Shown here piece after piece: positions 37,534 through 50,138 of a DNA stretch of 64,000 bases. Below the pieces are notes generated by a model. The model did not search any database. It was not told where the DNA came from and saw nothing but the letters and a program-made list of their open reading frames with translations. Source of the DNA: Gyrodactylus bullatarudis (taxonomy: Eukaryota; Platyhelminthes; Monogenea; Gyrodactylidea; Gyrodactylidae); the NCBI GenBank assembly GCA_012064415.1, contig SSNU01000049.1, positions 106,561-170,560 of the forward strand, read 5' to 3'. How positions within the stretch are numbered: the stretch's first letter is position 1; every line of letters begins with the position of its first letter. The translations under genes were made by a program, and so were the position numbers.

Positions 37534-37682
37534 ACGCCAGACAAATATGGAAAACATTCAAGTCTCGTATGAGGAATTGAAGATTTCGTCAATCAAACGT
37601 GAAGATTCCGGAATGTACTCCTGTGAGAAGTTCACTAGAGCTGGCAAGACAATAACCCTATCTGCCAACATTATTGCTGGAA
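37534..37682 (+). CDS. Exon 3: second part of Ig domain 1
   Basis: The acceptor is tttcatag before 37534 and the donor is GTTAGT at 37683. The single leading base completes codon 91 (Ile) from exon 2, and the exon ends one base into codon 141. It carries the classic Ig F-strand signature D-S-G-M-Y-S-C (residues 115-121), with Cys121 as the partner of Cys54, followed by the G-strand (TITLSANI). The strong D-x-G-x-Y-x-C motif makes this a V- or I-type domain. Confidence 0.95.
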
Positions 37683-39284
37683 GTTAGTTTTTTCTCACAT
37701 TGAAAAACTCAAGATTATAACTGATCAACGTTATAATTTTAATTAAATTCTCAGGTCTAGGAGTGATCTCAATCTTTGCTTGAATATTAAGAATTTTTAC
37801 ATGATCCATGTTCCTAGAATTCAAAAGATGGCCAATTTCGACTCAAACAAATATCAGGTTTTATAGATATTTGTTTTAAGCATTATAAAAATCAACTCAA
37901 GTACAGTCATTTACACAGATGATGACGCGCTAGTTGAATTACTTTCATAGAAAAATTCTGAGGTTGCTGACTGAAAGCCATGCTAGGATTAAGAACAAAC
38001 AGAAAAATAGAAAAATTCCCTTTATACCTCTACTCCTCCTATCAATTGACCAATAGAATGCAAGATTCTCAACAACCAATCAGATTCGAGTAGTTTCATA
38101 ACACATTTTTCGTTCATTTTCTACTCTCCCTACACAAGGTGAATTGTTGAAGCTCTGATTATATCAAGATCAAAATTTTTTTAAAAATAGATACTACGAA
38201 ATTAAAATCTAAAACTATTATTTAGTTGAAATCCTTATAAATAGAAAAGATCAAATTAATTACTCTAGTTAGTTAATCAAGATTATTTGAGAAAGGAATA
38301 AATAATAGTCAATGATTTATTCATTAAACATAAAAATATCATTTTTCTTTCTCTTTTGAATTTCTTTCAAGGTGGAAGTTTCAGCTATTTGCTTTAGAAG
38401 TCCATTTTTCTGCTGGATTTTTTGATTAGATTTTTAACTGAATTACATTCTCAACCAGGATAAATTTCAAAAATCTATCCTATGACTTTTGAAGGGGCTC
38501 AAGCAATTCTTGAGTTTCCCCCTTACTGGTCACATGTCGGCTTGTACTTTTTTGATTTATTCTCGAAATAAAAGGATCAATGTACTTGAATTTCGGTTCT
38601 GATAATATGACATTTTCTTTCTCTACATGTAAGCCAAGTAATGATGCGAGAGGAAAAACTGGATGAGATCTATAGTCTAGTATTCGTCCAAATCCAAGAG
38701 GTTGGCATCCTTGTTTCCTCTTTTTTTCTGGGTATATATGTTGTGTTTTAATATTGCGGAGGATCAGTCAAAAGAAAAAAGAATATCCTTACTTTTTTCC
38801 CCTTCAAGTTGTCAAAATGTTTAAATGATTGAATTTTTTCCTTTCAGCAACTTTTTCCCCTGGATTGAAGAAGTTCTTTATGGCAGTCTATTTTCTAGTT
38901 TGATTGATTAAAATCAACAACTTAATAAGAGAAAATTGATCTTGTGATCCATCAAGGGATAACTCTCCTCTGACCAATCATATAGCCATTTAAGATGTTG
39001 CTTTCAAAGCAGAAGAAAATATTACATTTTTACCCACCTTTTCTTACAGAAAAAGATTCTTTTCATACATTCTCTTATAAATTGAAAACATAAGTAGGGA
39101 CCTAATGTGGTTCGAATCTTGGTATTGATAATTCAATGAAATTCAAAATCGAGTAAAATTACTATTTATTCATTCAAAATCACATTCTCTATTCAAGCAG
39201 AGCTAAAAAAGCTGAAATATATCAAGTTTTTAAGATACTAGTTTAATGTGAAAAAAAAAATTTAAAAAGCACAATACTTTTCAG
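37683..39284 (+). other. Intron 3, 1.6 kb
   Basis: It is bounded by GTTAGT and acttttcag. Bases 37895-38300 are a dispersed repeat (family J). The rest shows no recognised element. Confidence 0.75.
37895..38300. repeat. Family J repeat, copy 1
   Basis: The landmarks cagtcatttacacagatgatg, ttatacctctactcctcc and tgaccaatagaatgcaag recur in the same order at 53084-53510, where they interrupt a family B element. The class is not recognised. Confidence 0.55.
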
Positions 39285-39451
39285 CTCCACCAGGAAAACC
39301 AAAAATTGAAATAGATGACACAAGTATTCTCGAGAATCGTGATCATCTAGATTTCATTGAAGGAGATGAAGTTCTCTTGAAATGTGAATCATTTGGTGGA
39401 TATCCGAAGCCAACCTTCCGTTGGGCAAACGAGCAATTTGAAAATATTCCT
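39285..39451 (+). CDS. Exon 4: first part of Ig domain 2
   Basis: The acceptor is acttttcag before 39285 and the donor is GTAAGT at 39452. It begins with the linker T-P-P-G-K-P and encodes residues 141-196, with Cys174 (LLKCES) and Trp187 (FRWANE). The GGYPKP stretch between Cys and Trp is typical of C2/CD80-like second domains in nephrin/IRRE and related receptors. The exon ends in phase 0, the only phase-0 junction seen in this gene. Confidence 0.95.
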
Positions 39452-39483
39452 GTAAGTACTGCAATAATCTTTTTATACTAAAC

Positions 39484-39700
39484 CTAATTGACATGAAGAT
39501 GAGAATTTACTATTTTTACAAAATACCCGATATTTTTCTCCGGACTCACAGAAATGAATTATTTTTTGAATTCTAAAACGGAATGAGCTGATAAGATGTG
39601 GATATTCGAAAAAAATTCAATCTGACCAAAATTGGGCCGTTTCTCGAATTTCGAAAATGTACCAAAATTTTAACTTTTGAAGCCAAAATTCTTATCAACT
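39484..39700. repeat. Family A fragment (left end)
   Basis: It begins cctaattgacatgaagatga, continues with an ctccggactcacagaaatg landmark and ends after a ccaaaattcttatca motif. It lies 33 bp after the exon 4 donor. Confidence 0.65.
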
Positions 39701-41558
39701 AGGCACTATCTTCATTGCAACTTTAAGCAGGAATTGTTCGAAATTTATTGTTAGATTCTGAACTCATATGGAAGGTTAGAGAAATTTCTTTTTGTCAATC
39801 AATTCGGGATTTCAATTTCAATTTCTATCAACATGAAATGACTCATTTATTTTCCGGATTAATATCTTTAATTAAGAAGGGTGCCTCTATTCAAAAATAT
39901 TTTTTATATGACTGTATGTGACTGCTCTAATGAATTTGACCTGGAAATTTTACATGGATTCTCATACGAATAGATTGATTCTTTTTCTGACAAGAAGTCA
40001 AAGTCTCTCTCTACTGCCTAGAATTAAATGAATCCAAATGTGTAATGAACATGGATTTTTTATCCTATCACATTATCAGTTGGTTTATCGTTGAGCCAGA
40101 TGTTACTTTTGTAGTATCATTATTAGCATTAACTCGTTTACCACCTTATGGCCAGATCTGATTCTTATTTTAACTTTTTTTCTCTCCTATAAAATGGTGG
40201 TCACTTGCTTGGAGAAAAGGGTGGAAAACTTGCAAAATTTTTCTCTTTGAATCGATAAATTCTTTTCATTCTTAAAGCTTTAATAGACATTTTCATTAGA
40301 ACTTTGTAATTCTTTTAAATGACACAGTTTCGGTAGCCTTCTTACTCGACATAGAAATCATTGTTTTAAAACATCCACAAGATGATATCATCTATAGAAT
40401 ATCTGAGATAGTCGAGTACCTTCTTCAGTAAATGACACGCATTTCATCTAAACGACTCTGTATTCCAATTGGTTCAAATCTGAAAAAGACTTTAGGGAAG
40501 GGTTTGTATTATTTCAATGATTAATTTTGCTATCATACAATCTTGAATAGCTCAATGTTGAATATATATCAGCTTACAGTAAGTACTTGGGATAAATTAA
40601 TCTCACTAAATGGTTGATTGCTTGCCCAGCGATTCTCGGGGAAGGCGTATTAACGATCCCTAATGAGGGTGAAACTATAGCATACTTTCTCGCTTGATCT
40701 CTAGATATTGCAAATTTTATGTGCGTTTATTTCTGAGCTGGCCATTTGAGGTTTGACTAAAGTTAATGTAAGATAAATCTACTTTTATTAACATCAGAAA
40801 GGGACGCATAGATTATTGAGGACTGATATTTTCTCGCAAACATTGTCCGAGTAATTTTTTTACTACTGTATTTTCTTCTGTCAGAATTCTCTAAACCAGT
40901 CAAGTGGTGAACAAACAAAGTTACAGATAGAGATACATGACTCAATTCAACAAGAAAATTATACTGAAATAAACCACACGCACTTCTGCTCTCCTCTCAA
41001 TAGGGCAGCCTTGAATACACTTGAGATAGTCTTATCGTTTCTCCATTTGTTCTGCTTGCAAGGGTTCCTTTCACGTCGTACACCAAAAAAGTTATTATTT
41101 ACACTATTCACTGTTATATTTCCATTCATGAGTAATGTAATTAATGTTTTTCTTTCGTTCACTGATAACGCAAGAAAGAAAAAAAATTGACAAGCACAAA
41201 CACTCAGTATTCCGAATGAATTTTTGTAAAGTAACTTGGTAGTCTTTGCTAATGTTCATATTATATTACATAAATACAACTGAGATATTTTCATAGGTGT
41301 AATATCGAAAAATAAACAATATACAATATTCACCCAGTGTGTATGAAATGAGGCTGAAGGATACTGTAAGAATCAGGTATCGAATTTCTTTCTGAAAAAA
41401 AATCTTGTATTTATTTTATATTTTTGAATAAATACAATCTACATTCTTTTGATAATACAGAATAAATCAAGCAAGAATAGCATGAAAAATGTATTTTATT
41501 TTATGCCTCCATGTGTCCTATTTTTATAGAAGAAACCTCGTTGGAAATAATTCAAATC

Positions 41559-42289
41559 TAAAGTTGGTTGATATGAAGTTGGGAATCTAGGATTTTTACA
41601 GAAATCTCGATTTTTTCATCAAGAATTTTAATTTGTGAAGAATTTTTTGAAATCCTACTCATGTTGCCCACTGTTACCATTTGAAGAAAAATATTCTGAA
41701 AAAAATTATTCTTATGGTCATTTTTCAAATCCCCATTTTGCGCCAAAATACCATTTTTTCGAACTTTGAGCTGAAAATATTTATTGATTTGAAAGTGAAA
41801 GGCTGATCGAAAGAATTTTTTTCAGGATTAAGATTAGATAATAAAGCTCAATAGCACCGTCAAATTATCGACAGTTTCCCCATTTTCTAGATATTTTGAA
41901 TTATCGAATTTTCATTGATTCTCAAGTAGTGAAAATGCTCAAATTATCGAAATTCAGCTCCCAAACGATATTAAGGTTATGCATCAGATAAGATTCAGCT
42001 GAATGGACTTTCTTGTCTAATCTTGATACTGACAAAACTCTTCCGATCAGCCTCTCACTTTCAAATCAATAAATATTTTCAGCTCAAAGTTCGAAAAAAT
42101 TGGGATTTTGGCGCCAAATCAAAATTTGAAAAATGGCCATATTTTTCATAAAAATAAATTTTTTTCTTCTTCAAATGGTAAAAGTGGCCAACATGAGTAG
42201 GATTCAAAAATATCTTTAACATGTTCGAATTTTTGATGAAAATATCGAGGTTTTCGTAAATATCATACTTCATATTAATTAGCTCTAGA
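41559..42289. mobile_element. Family B foldback element, about 730 bp
   Basis: The outer end tctaaagttggttgatatgaag is mirrored by cttcatattaattagctctaga. Arms of more than 200 bp pair imperfectly throughout: ctactcatgttgcccactgt / gtggccaacatgagtag, and ttttgcgccaaaat / attttggcgccaaa. The centre holds cagctcccaaacgatatta. There is no coding potential. It is one of the two best copies of this family, with 61851-62536. Confidence 0.8.
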
Positions 42290-42467
42290 TTCTGGCAGAA
42301 TCAGGCCTTTTTTGAATCATTCGAATTTCCTAAAGTGTAGCCCGAAAAATCTAGAAAATGGTGGATTTCTCCTATCTTTTATGGCGTAATTCGAATATTT
42401 TGTTAAATGTTGATCCTAATTATCTAATTTTTTTAACACTGTAATCTACATTCTTTTTTGAAATTGA

Positions 42468-42612
42468 AACATTCATATTTATTCATAGAAATGATTTGTA
42501 CAATCATGAGGACAGGGAAAGATTGTTCAATGTGCCCGTTGTGGGAGGGACCTAGGACCGAGAGTAATAGGGTCCGAATGAGAGGTGAGAGAGATATCAC
42601 TACGCCACACCA
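42468..42612 (-). mobile_element. tRNA-derived SINE, copy 2 (minus strand)
   Basis: On the minus strand it begins GGTGTGGCGTAGTGATATCT (box A region with one change from copy 1), then the same CTCTCACCTCTC and CTCGGTCC segments, a decayed box B (GGTCCTAGGTCCC in place of GGTTCAAACCC), TCCCACA-cGGGCAC and the TTGTACAATCAT body motif. The decayed box B suggests it is transcriptionally dead. Confidence 0.75.
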
Positions 42613-43156
42613 ATTCAAAAAATCCTCTACCAACAAAAGTCTTGAGCTTATTTAAGACATTGCGAAATTTTTGTTGCATCGAATTATTTTTGGTAATTAT
42701 TTTTATTTTTACAAAATTTTCGACTCAAAAAATTAGTTGTCCTCCCAGCTATCGAAAGCAAAACTATCGAGGTTTTAAGACCAAAATACATATTTTTAAA
42801 AATAAGTTCCCAAAATACGATATTGATTATAATTATTTATGTATCCAATTCTACATCCAAGAGCTCTGTTCTTTTTGTACAAAATAGAAAAATTCGAAAT
42901 TGAAGTCACTTGATCTTTAACTCAGGATTTATAGTCACCGTAACTTGATTGATATCCATCATATTCTGGCCTAATTAACATTGAAATTCTGTACAAATAG
43001 TTTTTCTGTGTTCAACGAGCCTTGATGATTTGAAGCCTTGTTGCATGTATACAGAATGTGTCCAACTAAATGACATAAATGAAAAGTTTGTCGGAATCCC
43101 ATATAAATGACTGGAGATGCCAAAAGGAACAAAGAAAAACTTAACTAGATATATCT

Positions 43157-43640
43157 CGTTCTAGGTGCTTAGGTAATATATCCGACAGGTTCGCCTTATT
43201 CGGTAAGAATTTCGCTGAATGTTACAGCTTATTAACGGGTCTCAACCTGGCTAGTAGGGATAGATTTTTCAATTCTACGATGTTCAATTTCATTTTCTCT
43301 GGGTCGAATTGTGGTTCTGAATGAATTTTTGGTTGAATTATATAAATTTTCATCCAAAATTGTTTTCTATAGAAGTGGCACTATTAGTGTCAAAGTTCCC
43401 TTTTTAGTCTCTCAAATTTTATATTATTACTTTTGAGCAGTCATCAAAGATTTAGAGGCTTTTGATAGAAATAGTTGATCAAAATATTCTAGCTTTTATC
43501 ATGAGAAAAATGGCTAAAATTAAATTCAGTAAATTTTTAATGTTGTTTCATATTCTGACCCAGGCTAGAAATCGAAAATTTGCAAAAACTATCTCTTCTG
43601 ACTAGTACGTATGGGATTTGTTACCTAAGCACCTAGAACG
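43157..43640. mobile_element. Nested element with perfect 20-bp inverted ends, 484 bp
   Basis: CGTTCTAGGTGCTTAGGTAA at 43157-43176 is exactly mirrored by TTACCTAAGCACCTAGAACG at 43621-43640. The interior includes family F sequence (43410-43600). There is no open frame. Confidence 0.7.
43410..43600 (+). repeat. Dispersed repeat family F, copy 3
   Basis: It matches 1040-1330 in direct orientation: tctctcaaattttatattat, then a gcagtcatcaaagatttaga motif and ttttatcatgagaaaa. Confidence 0.65.
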
Positions 43641-46637
43641 AAATATTTCTATAATTTTGAACCAATCACTATAAATTTTATAATCCTTGCTCTTTAAGAA
43701 ATACTACACCCTTTTCTCCTCTTTCTACAGACAGACCAATACAAGCCAGAAGACAATAGTCAGGCAGCAAGCGAACAACGTTATAGACGAAATATTTCTA
43801 GTTAACCTTTGTATGTATAGGTGCTGCACTATTCATTAGACAGAAAAACTATTAGTAAAGCATTTCAATGTTAATTAGACTAGAATATAATGGGTCTTAA
43901 TTAAGATACGGTGACCATACATCCATGACTTCAACTTAGAACTTTTCTATTCTGTACAAAATTCTTGGATGTGGAATTGGATGCTACAAAAATCCTGAGA
44001 ATAAATTAATTTTAAACTGACTCAAAGCTAGTTTGTTCATAAAAATAACGGTTAAAAGGTTAAACTGTCACATATCTACTAGAAAAGAGGCTGAAACAGT
44101 AACTTGAATAAACCAATCTTTTCCAAGCTCATCAGTTACTTGAGATAGTAGTAAAATTACATGATAAAATTGATATATTGAATCGCTTTAAAAATGGGTC
44201 AATGTGAATAAGAGAATTTCCATTTGAAATCTAACATGATTGATTATAGATTCAAGTTCACAAGGATTGTCACAGTTGGTGAACTGAACTCTATGGTACA
44301 GTCGGCCTTAGAAAAGGCCTTTCACTCTTGTACTAGTTGGAGTCTTTTAGTAATAGTTAATAGAATTAATTCCCAATTGATTATTTGTAGTTTAAATTGG
44401 AATTATTATTATTTCCAAAGTGTTTGCAAACTTTATTTGAACTAGGCAAATTAACGAGGGGGAGAGAAATTTATATAGTTAATCTTTACTTGGGCAATGT
44501 TAACTAATAATCTAAGTGAAGGTTAGGGATATATCGAAAATGAGCTAATACATGTTGTTCACCATAGTTACTGAAGAGTAACTCTACTCTAATACACGCA
44601 ACTTAGCAAGGATATTTTTTCAATGTAGAGAAAAAGAGGGATTACGATCTGTGAATAAACAAGTAAAATTATTATTCATAAGAGACAAGACGTTCTCATA
44701 ATAATTATAATTGCTAATTGGAGAAGAAAATTCATCAACATTTAATTCTCTAGTTTTCTTCCTTTTTGAGCTGGGGGTTATTTAGAAAAAATTTGAAATA
44801 TTAAACCTAAAGCTAGTTGATATTAGAAAATTTTATAAAAACTCAATACAAGAGTCACTATCAAGTGAGCCGATAAGATAAAGTGAAAATAACAACGTGA
44901 AAAGTATATTTGGTAAAAAACTTTTAAACTTTAACATCATTTTGGCTGACTTTCCAGTGTAAATTTTGAAAATATCCTGTCTTCCAGACTATTCGGAGAA
45001 AATTGTTGGCATAATATACACGATTTGTAGTTGAACTAATTGTGTTATGAATTTGGATAAAACATTATGCGAGAACGGCCTCTTTTACATCTTTTGATAA
45101 GAAATTGCAGTTTATTATTAATCTCCTGGAATAGGCAATAATCTCAGCTACATCAATCGTCGAACTAAAAATATTTCTATTGAAACACAGAGAATTTTCA
45201 CATTTTCACAAAAACTTACTTTTTTCCTATCTAAATGTATAGAAATCACTTGCTGCATTCTGATGGGTCGAGATAAATAATACTTAATTAGGGGGTAAAT
45301 ATTCGTGTTTCAATAAAAATAAGATTTTTTAATAGAAATATTTTTCCCAAAAATTAAATTTTTGTTTAAAATTCTTTTTTGAAAACTTATTTTTCAAAAG
45401 TTAGTTAACTTTTATCGAGTAATCATATCCGCAGAATTAAATTATGCAATCAAAACTTTATCTGCTAAAACTTTCAACTAAAAATAATTGCATTAAAACA
45501 ACTGTAGATTCTTAATCAGCGTAGATAACAGATTGAATGCGAATCATGAAAAAATTACTATTTCTAATATCATGTATCCAGTATTTGAAATATCCGAAAA
45601 GAAATAAATTTTACGAATATGAACCCAATTTCACATTTTCCAGCTAGAATGTTCCAATTTCTCCTCTTTGGCTTAACAATCCTCTTAACGAAAATTTTTC
45701 AAGTACGACTTGTTAGAATATCTGGAACAGAGTTTGTGTGTATAATGTAATAAAAGACTCTTGTTACTCGCTAGACTGGCTTATTTTCAAGTCTCTTGAC
45801 AAGTTATTAAATACATTCTTTTCCTAGATAGATCTTATCTTAGGATTTAGACTCACTTGAGGACTGATCAATGCTTGCTTAATAGCAATGCTTATCATAG
45901 TTCTTATTAAGTCTTATCGAATAGCAAAAGAGGTCAAAATTGTAAAATCAATCAAGATCTCTTCTTGTTGATATCAGTATCTATCACGTCGTCTACATCT
46001 TTTTGTTGAGCACTAGGCTAGGGGGATTTTTTTTTCTCCAAACAACTCACGAGAGGACTTACTTTTCTGATAAATTTTTGATTTTTACAACCAAATTACA
46101 TAATGAAGAATCATGCTTCAATACAAAGTAATGCTTAGAATTGATAGTTCTATCAGAAAAGTTGGTCCTAATATGAGGTTAAAAATTTCACCCTAGCCTA
46201 TAGAGCACTATTCAAAGTCTCTAATTCAATTCTCACTATCTTACAAAAAACCAACTACTGGTACCAAGTACATCTAATTTATTCTGAAAGGGTTATGGTT
46301 GGCAAAAAAAGCTATGGAAATCACAAGTCGATAATTATAACTATTACAGCTGTCATTTGTAAAATTATTACTCTGTTATTATTAGTATTAATTTTGATAT
46401 TGTCAAAAAATGTCTATAGTTTCAATTTTAGTGAATGATTTCTCGTCTGTCATTATTTCTTGATTTTGATGTAAGCATTCGAATGATATTGGACATTTTA
46501 CGTGAATCATTAGAAACATTTAACATCCACATCACATATACTGAATTAAAGAAATATGACACATTAATGGTTACTAATGAGTTGTTAACTCAAAACTCTA
46601 AATAACCTTGTATTATATTTTTGATCCCAAAGAATAG

Positions 46638-46674
46638 TGTACACTGTACACTGTTGAATTTTGTACAGTGTACA
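46638..46674. repeat. Perfect 13-bp hairpin
   Basis: TGTACACTGTACA is followed 11 bases later by its exact complement TGTACAGTGTACA. Each arm is itself nearly palindromic. It may be a chance structure in AT-rich DNA, though GTAC content makes that less likely. Confidence 0.6.
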
Positions 46675-47596
46675 GTTAAAGAGTTATTAAAAATTAGTCT
46701 TGACTATTTTTCAAATATCCTCTTATCATAGAATAACCGGCATTTTTAATAAAAATTCACTTGATTTTATACTGGCTTAAACTTTTTCATATACTTCTTC
46801 GAATTTCTATATTACGTAGTACAGTGATCTCCTTTACTTAGGGCCTTTAGAAAGGGCATAACCCCCTTTTTTATCAATCATACCTATAAAATATTTAGAG
46901 AAGGTTTTAGACGAAACTATCTGAACAGATTTTGTCTTAGATTTGTAAAAGATTTCAAATGAACTTATATTTTTCGTGAAATTCCTTCATTTACCCATGC
47001 TATTAAAAAAATTTTACATTCTGTATGATAAGAACACCTTCGTTTGATAAAGACCAATCGTAGTTTTCTGATATAATGTCTATTTTTATCAAATGAATCA
47101 GATCACATCTGATAATCTTTGTTGAAACGAAAGAAACTTTGCTTAACACTCAACATAATATCTAATAAATGATACAGCTGGAATTGACTGATGTAAAGAG
47201 AATGATTTGGTTCGAGATGCCACTGTTCATTTCAGTCATTCTGTATAGACAAAGGGAAGGAATTTCCCATGAAATTGTAACGACATGATTATGAAAGAGA
47301 TTTGGTTATAATCTTGGTTACAAGTTTGATTGATTCCCGTTTCTTTAGCATTATGATCTGTTCAAGTTATACACATCCCCTTCAACAACATGTATGTTTT
47401 TATTTCAAAAAAAGACTTTAGAATACCCATATTTCTTGTCTGCCAGAAAAAAGGACATATGGTCAGATTAACACACATCAACCAATATCTCCCCCATTTA
47501 TTTTGCAGGGAATCAAGTAGGACAAAAAGTATTACTTGATTTTCTTGCTTTTTTGTACTCTACTATCTTGTTATGAAAATTATTTACTATTCCACT

Positions 47597-48331
47597 AGTT
47601 AGTTGGTACAAGATGAGAATTTGCTATTTCTCTGAATAGTAAGGAATAAAATTATTTTTGAATGTCATAAAATTTTGAAAATTCCGAAAAATTAACTCTT
47701 TAATTGATAAAGAATTTTTTTGACAAGGGTTACTGCCGAGTTTGAGAATTTACTATGGTTTAAGAACACGCTCATAATGAATATGCAGTTTTTTGAGAAA
47801 CCTACTTTTTTTTAATTTTGGATCACATATCAAGCTTGAGATTAATTATTGGATAATCTCAACAGTTTAGGAGATGTTTGCTATTTTTGGCCTCAAATTT
47901 GGCTTACTTTTTCATCTTAAGCTGATCACACATTTGATTTCTACTCACTAAAAGTTTCTTTGCTTTTTTCTTTCATTTCTGCTAATGGATTTTTCAAAAA
48001 AACGTTCTCTATATTTTCTTTAAAAATTTTTGAATTTTTTCATAAAACAAATATCCTAGCATAGCTTCTCAAAAACTAATTGTTGCTGAATGATGCTACA
48101 ATGGCTACGGAAGGGTTAGGCCGTTTTTGAATTTTGAAAATACGCCAAATTTCCCCTTTTTTCATATTTTGAGCTCAAAATTTTTATCGATTTCGATGCA
48201 ATCAAACACTGATATTTTGGATTAAAATGAGAAAAATGATTCTAATTTTGTTGTAGAAGCTGGCCATTTTCTTGTTGATTATTTTGTAATAATAGTAACT
48301 TCCCATCTTCATATGAATTAACATGGCGTTA
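47597..48331. repeat. Old family A foldback copy
   Basis: It opens ctagttagttggtacaagatg, and the right half has ggttaggccgtttttgaatt, ttttatcgatttcgatgcaa and the end acttcccatcttcatatgaa. It is strongly diverged. Confidence 0.45.
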
Positions 48332-48870
48332 CCTTTCCTAGTCTGACTGATCTCTCATGTATTCGATAAGTTACTCAACTCTAATCTTTCTTGTCACGCT
48401 TTTCATGATTTTTTGAACAAGATTGAAATTCGAATTAAAGCTTCTAGAATGTCAGATTCACTAACCTTTTCTGTGTTTCTTTGAGGGCTTACTAGAATCA
48501 CTAGAGTCACACTGATTACCAAAAATCTCTGGTACTTTATATTGAATGATCGAAATTAAGTAATCTGAAATTTCCAATTATCTGCATAGTGTTTGAAAAA
48601 TAAGTTGTTATTAATCTCAATCATGATATATCAGATGACCCTAAATCTGGTTCATCTAAGAACCTGAATTAAACAGTATATAATAATGTACACCTTGTTG
48701 CGTAATACTTGTCAATTAGTGAAATTAGAAAATAGGTTTTATTTTTCTTATCCGAATGAGTCATTACAAAAAGCTGATTGCCAATATTTGATTAACCTAT
48801 TCAAAAGGTTCAAGGTATATTGACCAAAATTATGATACTGCACTGATTTCAATGGTTTGGTCCAACATGC

Positions 48871-48888
48871 TATATATATATATATATA
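48871..48888. repeat. TA dinucleotide run
   Basis: A short (TA)n microsatellite in intron 4. Confidence 0.9.
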
Positions 48889-49978
48889 GCTGTTTATTAG
48901 ACATAGATTTTTCAATTCTAATTTGTTCATATACTAGAAGAAATAGTGTGAATTCAAGTTAAAGTCATGGAAATAAAACAGTATAAAATGTTTTTTATTT
49001 GAATATTTTAATAATTTTATTTTTATTAATCTTACAACAGCATAAATTTGGGGGGATAATGTTAATTTTATCATATCAATGGGCGATTTCAGTAATCTTG
49101 GGAAATTTCTAAGTCTAAGATTTGTTGTAGTCATTTTGACTACATTCCACCTTTTGTTCCCTTCATTGAGTATCGAAAAATCCATGGATATTGAGATCTA
49201 GTCTTTTGTTATTTCTTTATCCTGACCTAGCGTCATATAATGATCGGATCTCAACCTTACATCCTCTTTGGCTGCGAAGATACTCTTATCGTAAAAAATT
49301 CATTGTAGAACACTCAGAGAAACTATATTTTGTTAAAGTTTTGTTTTTATTTACTCTACATGTTTATATCTTTAAAATGAATTCTTCTAACAAAAAAAAT
49401 TTAGAAATTTAGGGAAATTTCGTCCTAGTCTAATAATATGTTCTATGTATCATTGGAAGAGCCCATACAGATTCTGACCCTGTCTCTACTGTTTATATTT
49501 CTCAAGAAAAATCACATAGGCCTTTTTTTTAAAACTTGGCCTCTTGAAGTTTTTTCTTCATATTAGAATGGTGAATAGGAAAAAAAATTCTACCTCAGAG
49601 TAATCTAGAAACAAAAGTCCGTACGAATGTTTCCGAATATGTGCTTAATTATTCTATTACTTGTTTGTACTTCTAAAAAAGGGGAAAGTTTTTAAAAGAA
49701 TGAACGAAAAAAAGATGTAAAGCACACTATAGAGGAAGAAACTGTATTTCAAGTGTATATTCTGGCCAAGACATTCGTAATGCATTGAATTGGATCTCTT
49801 ACTTTTTTTATGATATTCTGGGAATTTTCATTCTCTTCATATTTGGACATTAAAGCGTTGTAGTATATCTCAAGTGGATTAAGAATAATGATATCAATGT
49901 TGCGTCTTCCTGTTGAGTTACGATATGTAAACTGTAGAGAATTATTAAAATTATTCTCTCTCTCTCTTAACCCCATAG

Positions 49979-50138
49979 GCGGACGAAATTAGTCATTTCA
50001 ATGAGCTGTACGGAAAGTCAGTTAGTAAGCTACGCTTGAAACTAAGAGCAGAGGATAACTACTCCAAACTCAAATGCTTTGTTATCAATGAAATGACCCA
50101 ACAGGAATCTGATGCTACATTCAATATTAATGTTAGAT
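49979..50138 (+). CDS. Exon 5: second part of Ig domain 2
   Basis: The acceptor is taaccccatag before 49979, preceded by a CT-rich tract, and the donor is GTAAGT at 50139. It encodes residues 197-249 plus one base. It holds strand E (SKLRLKL), the distal Cys229 (KLKCFV) and the closing strand FNINVR, and has a potential N-glycosylation site at N223 (NYS). It joins exon 4 in phase 0 across a 10.5-kb intron, restoring a complete domain. Confidence 0.93.

Larger units (their letters stand above)
42842..43982. mobile_element. 1.1-kb element with inverted ends, carrying a nested element
   Basis: The left end (atccaattctacatccaaga, then tttttgtacaaaatagaaaa) is mirrored at 43946-43982 (ttttctattctgtacaaaat, then tcttggatgtggaattggat). 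A gtcaccgt / acggtgac pair lies further in. A second inverted-repeat element occupies 43157-43640. Confidence 0.65.
39452..49978 (+). other. Intron 4, 10.5 kb
   Basis: It is bounded by GTAAGT and a CT-rich acceptor. It contains a family A fragment (39484), a complete family B element (41559), SINE copy 2 (42468), nested inverted-repeat elements (42842-43982) and an old family A copy (47597). 44.0-47.5 and 48.4-49.9 kb show no named element except short microsatellites and a hairpin. No alternative Ig exon with splice signals was seen. Confidence 0.7.

Noticed and set aside
44224..44445. Possible exon in intron 4 (73-codon frame)
   Set aside because: No Ig features and no suitable splice sites. 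Exons 4 and 5 already join in phase to a complete domain.
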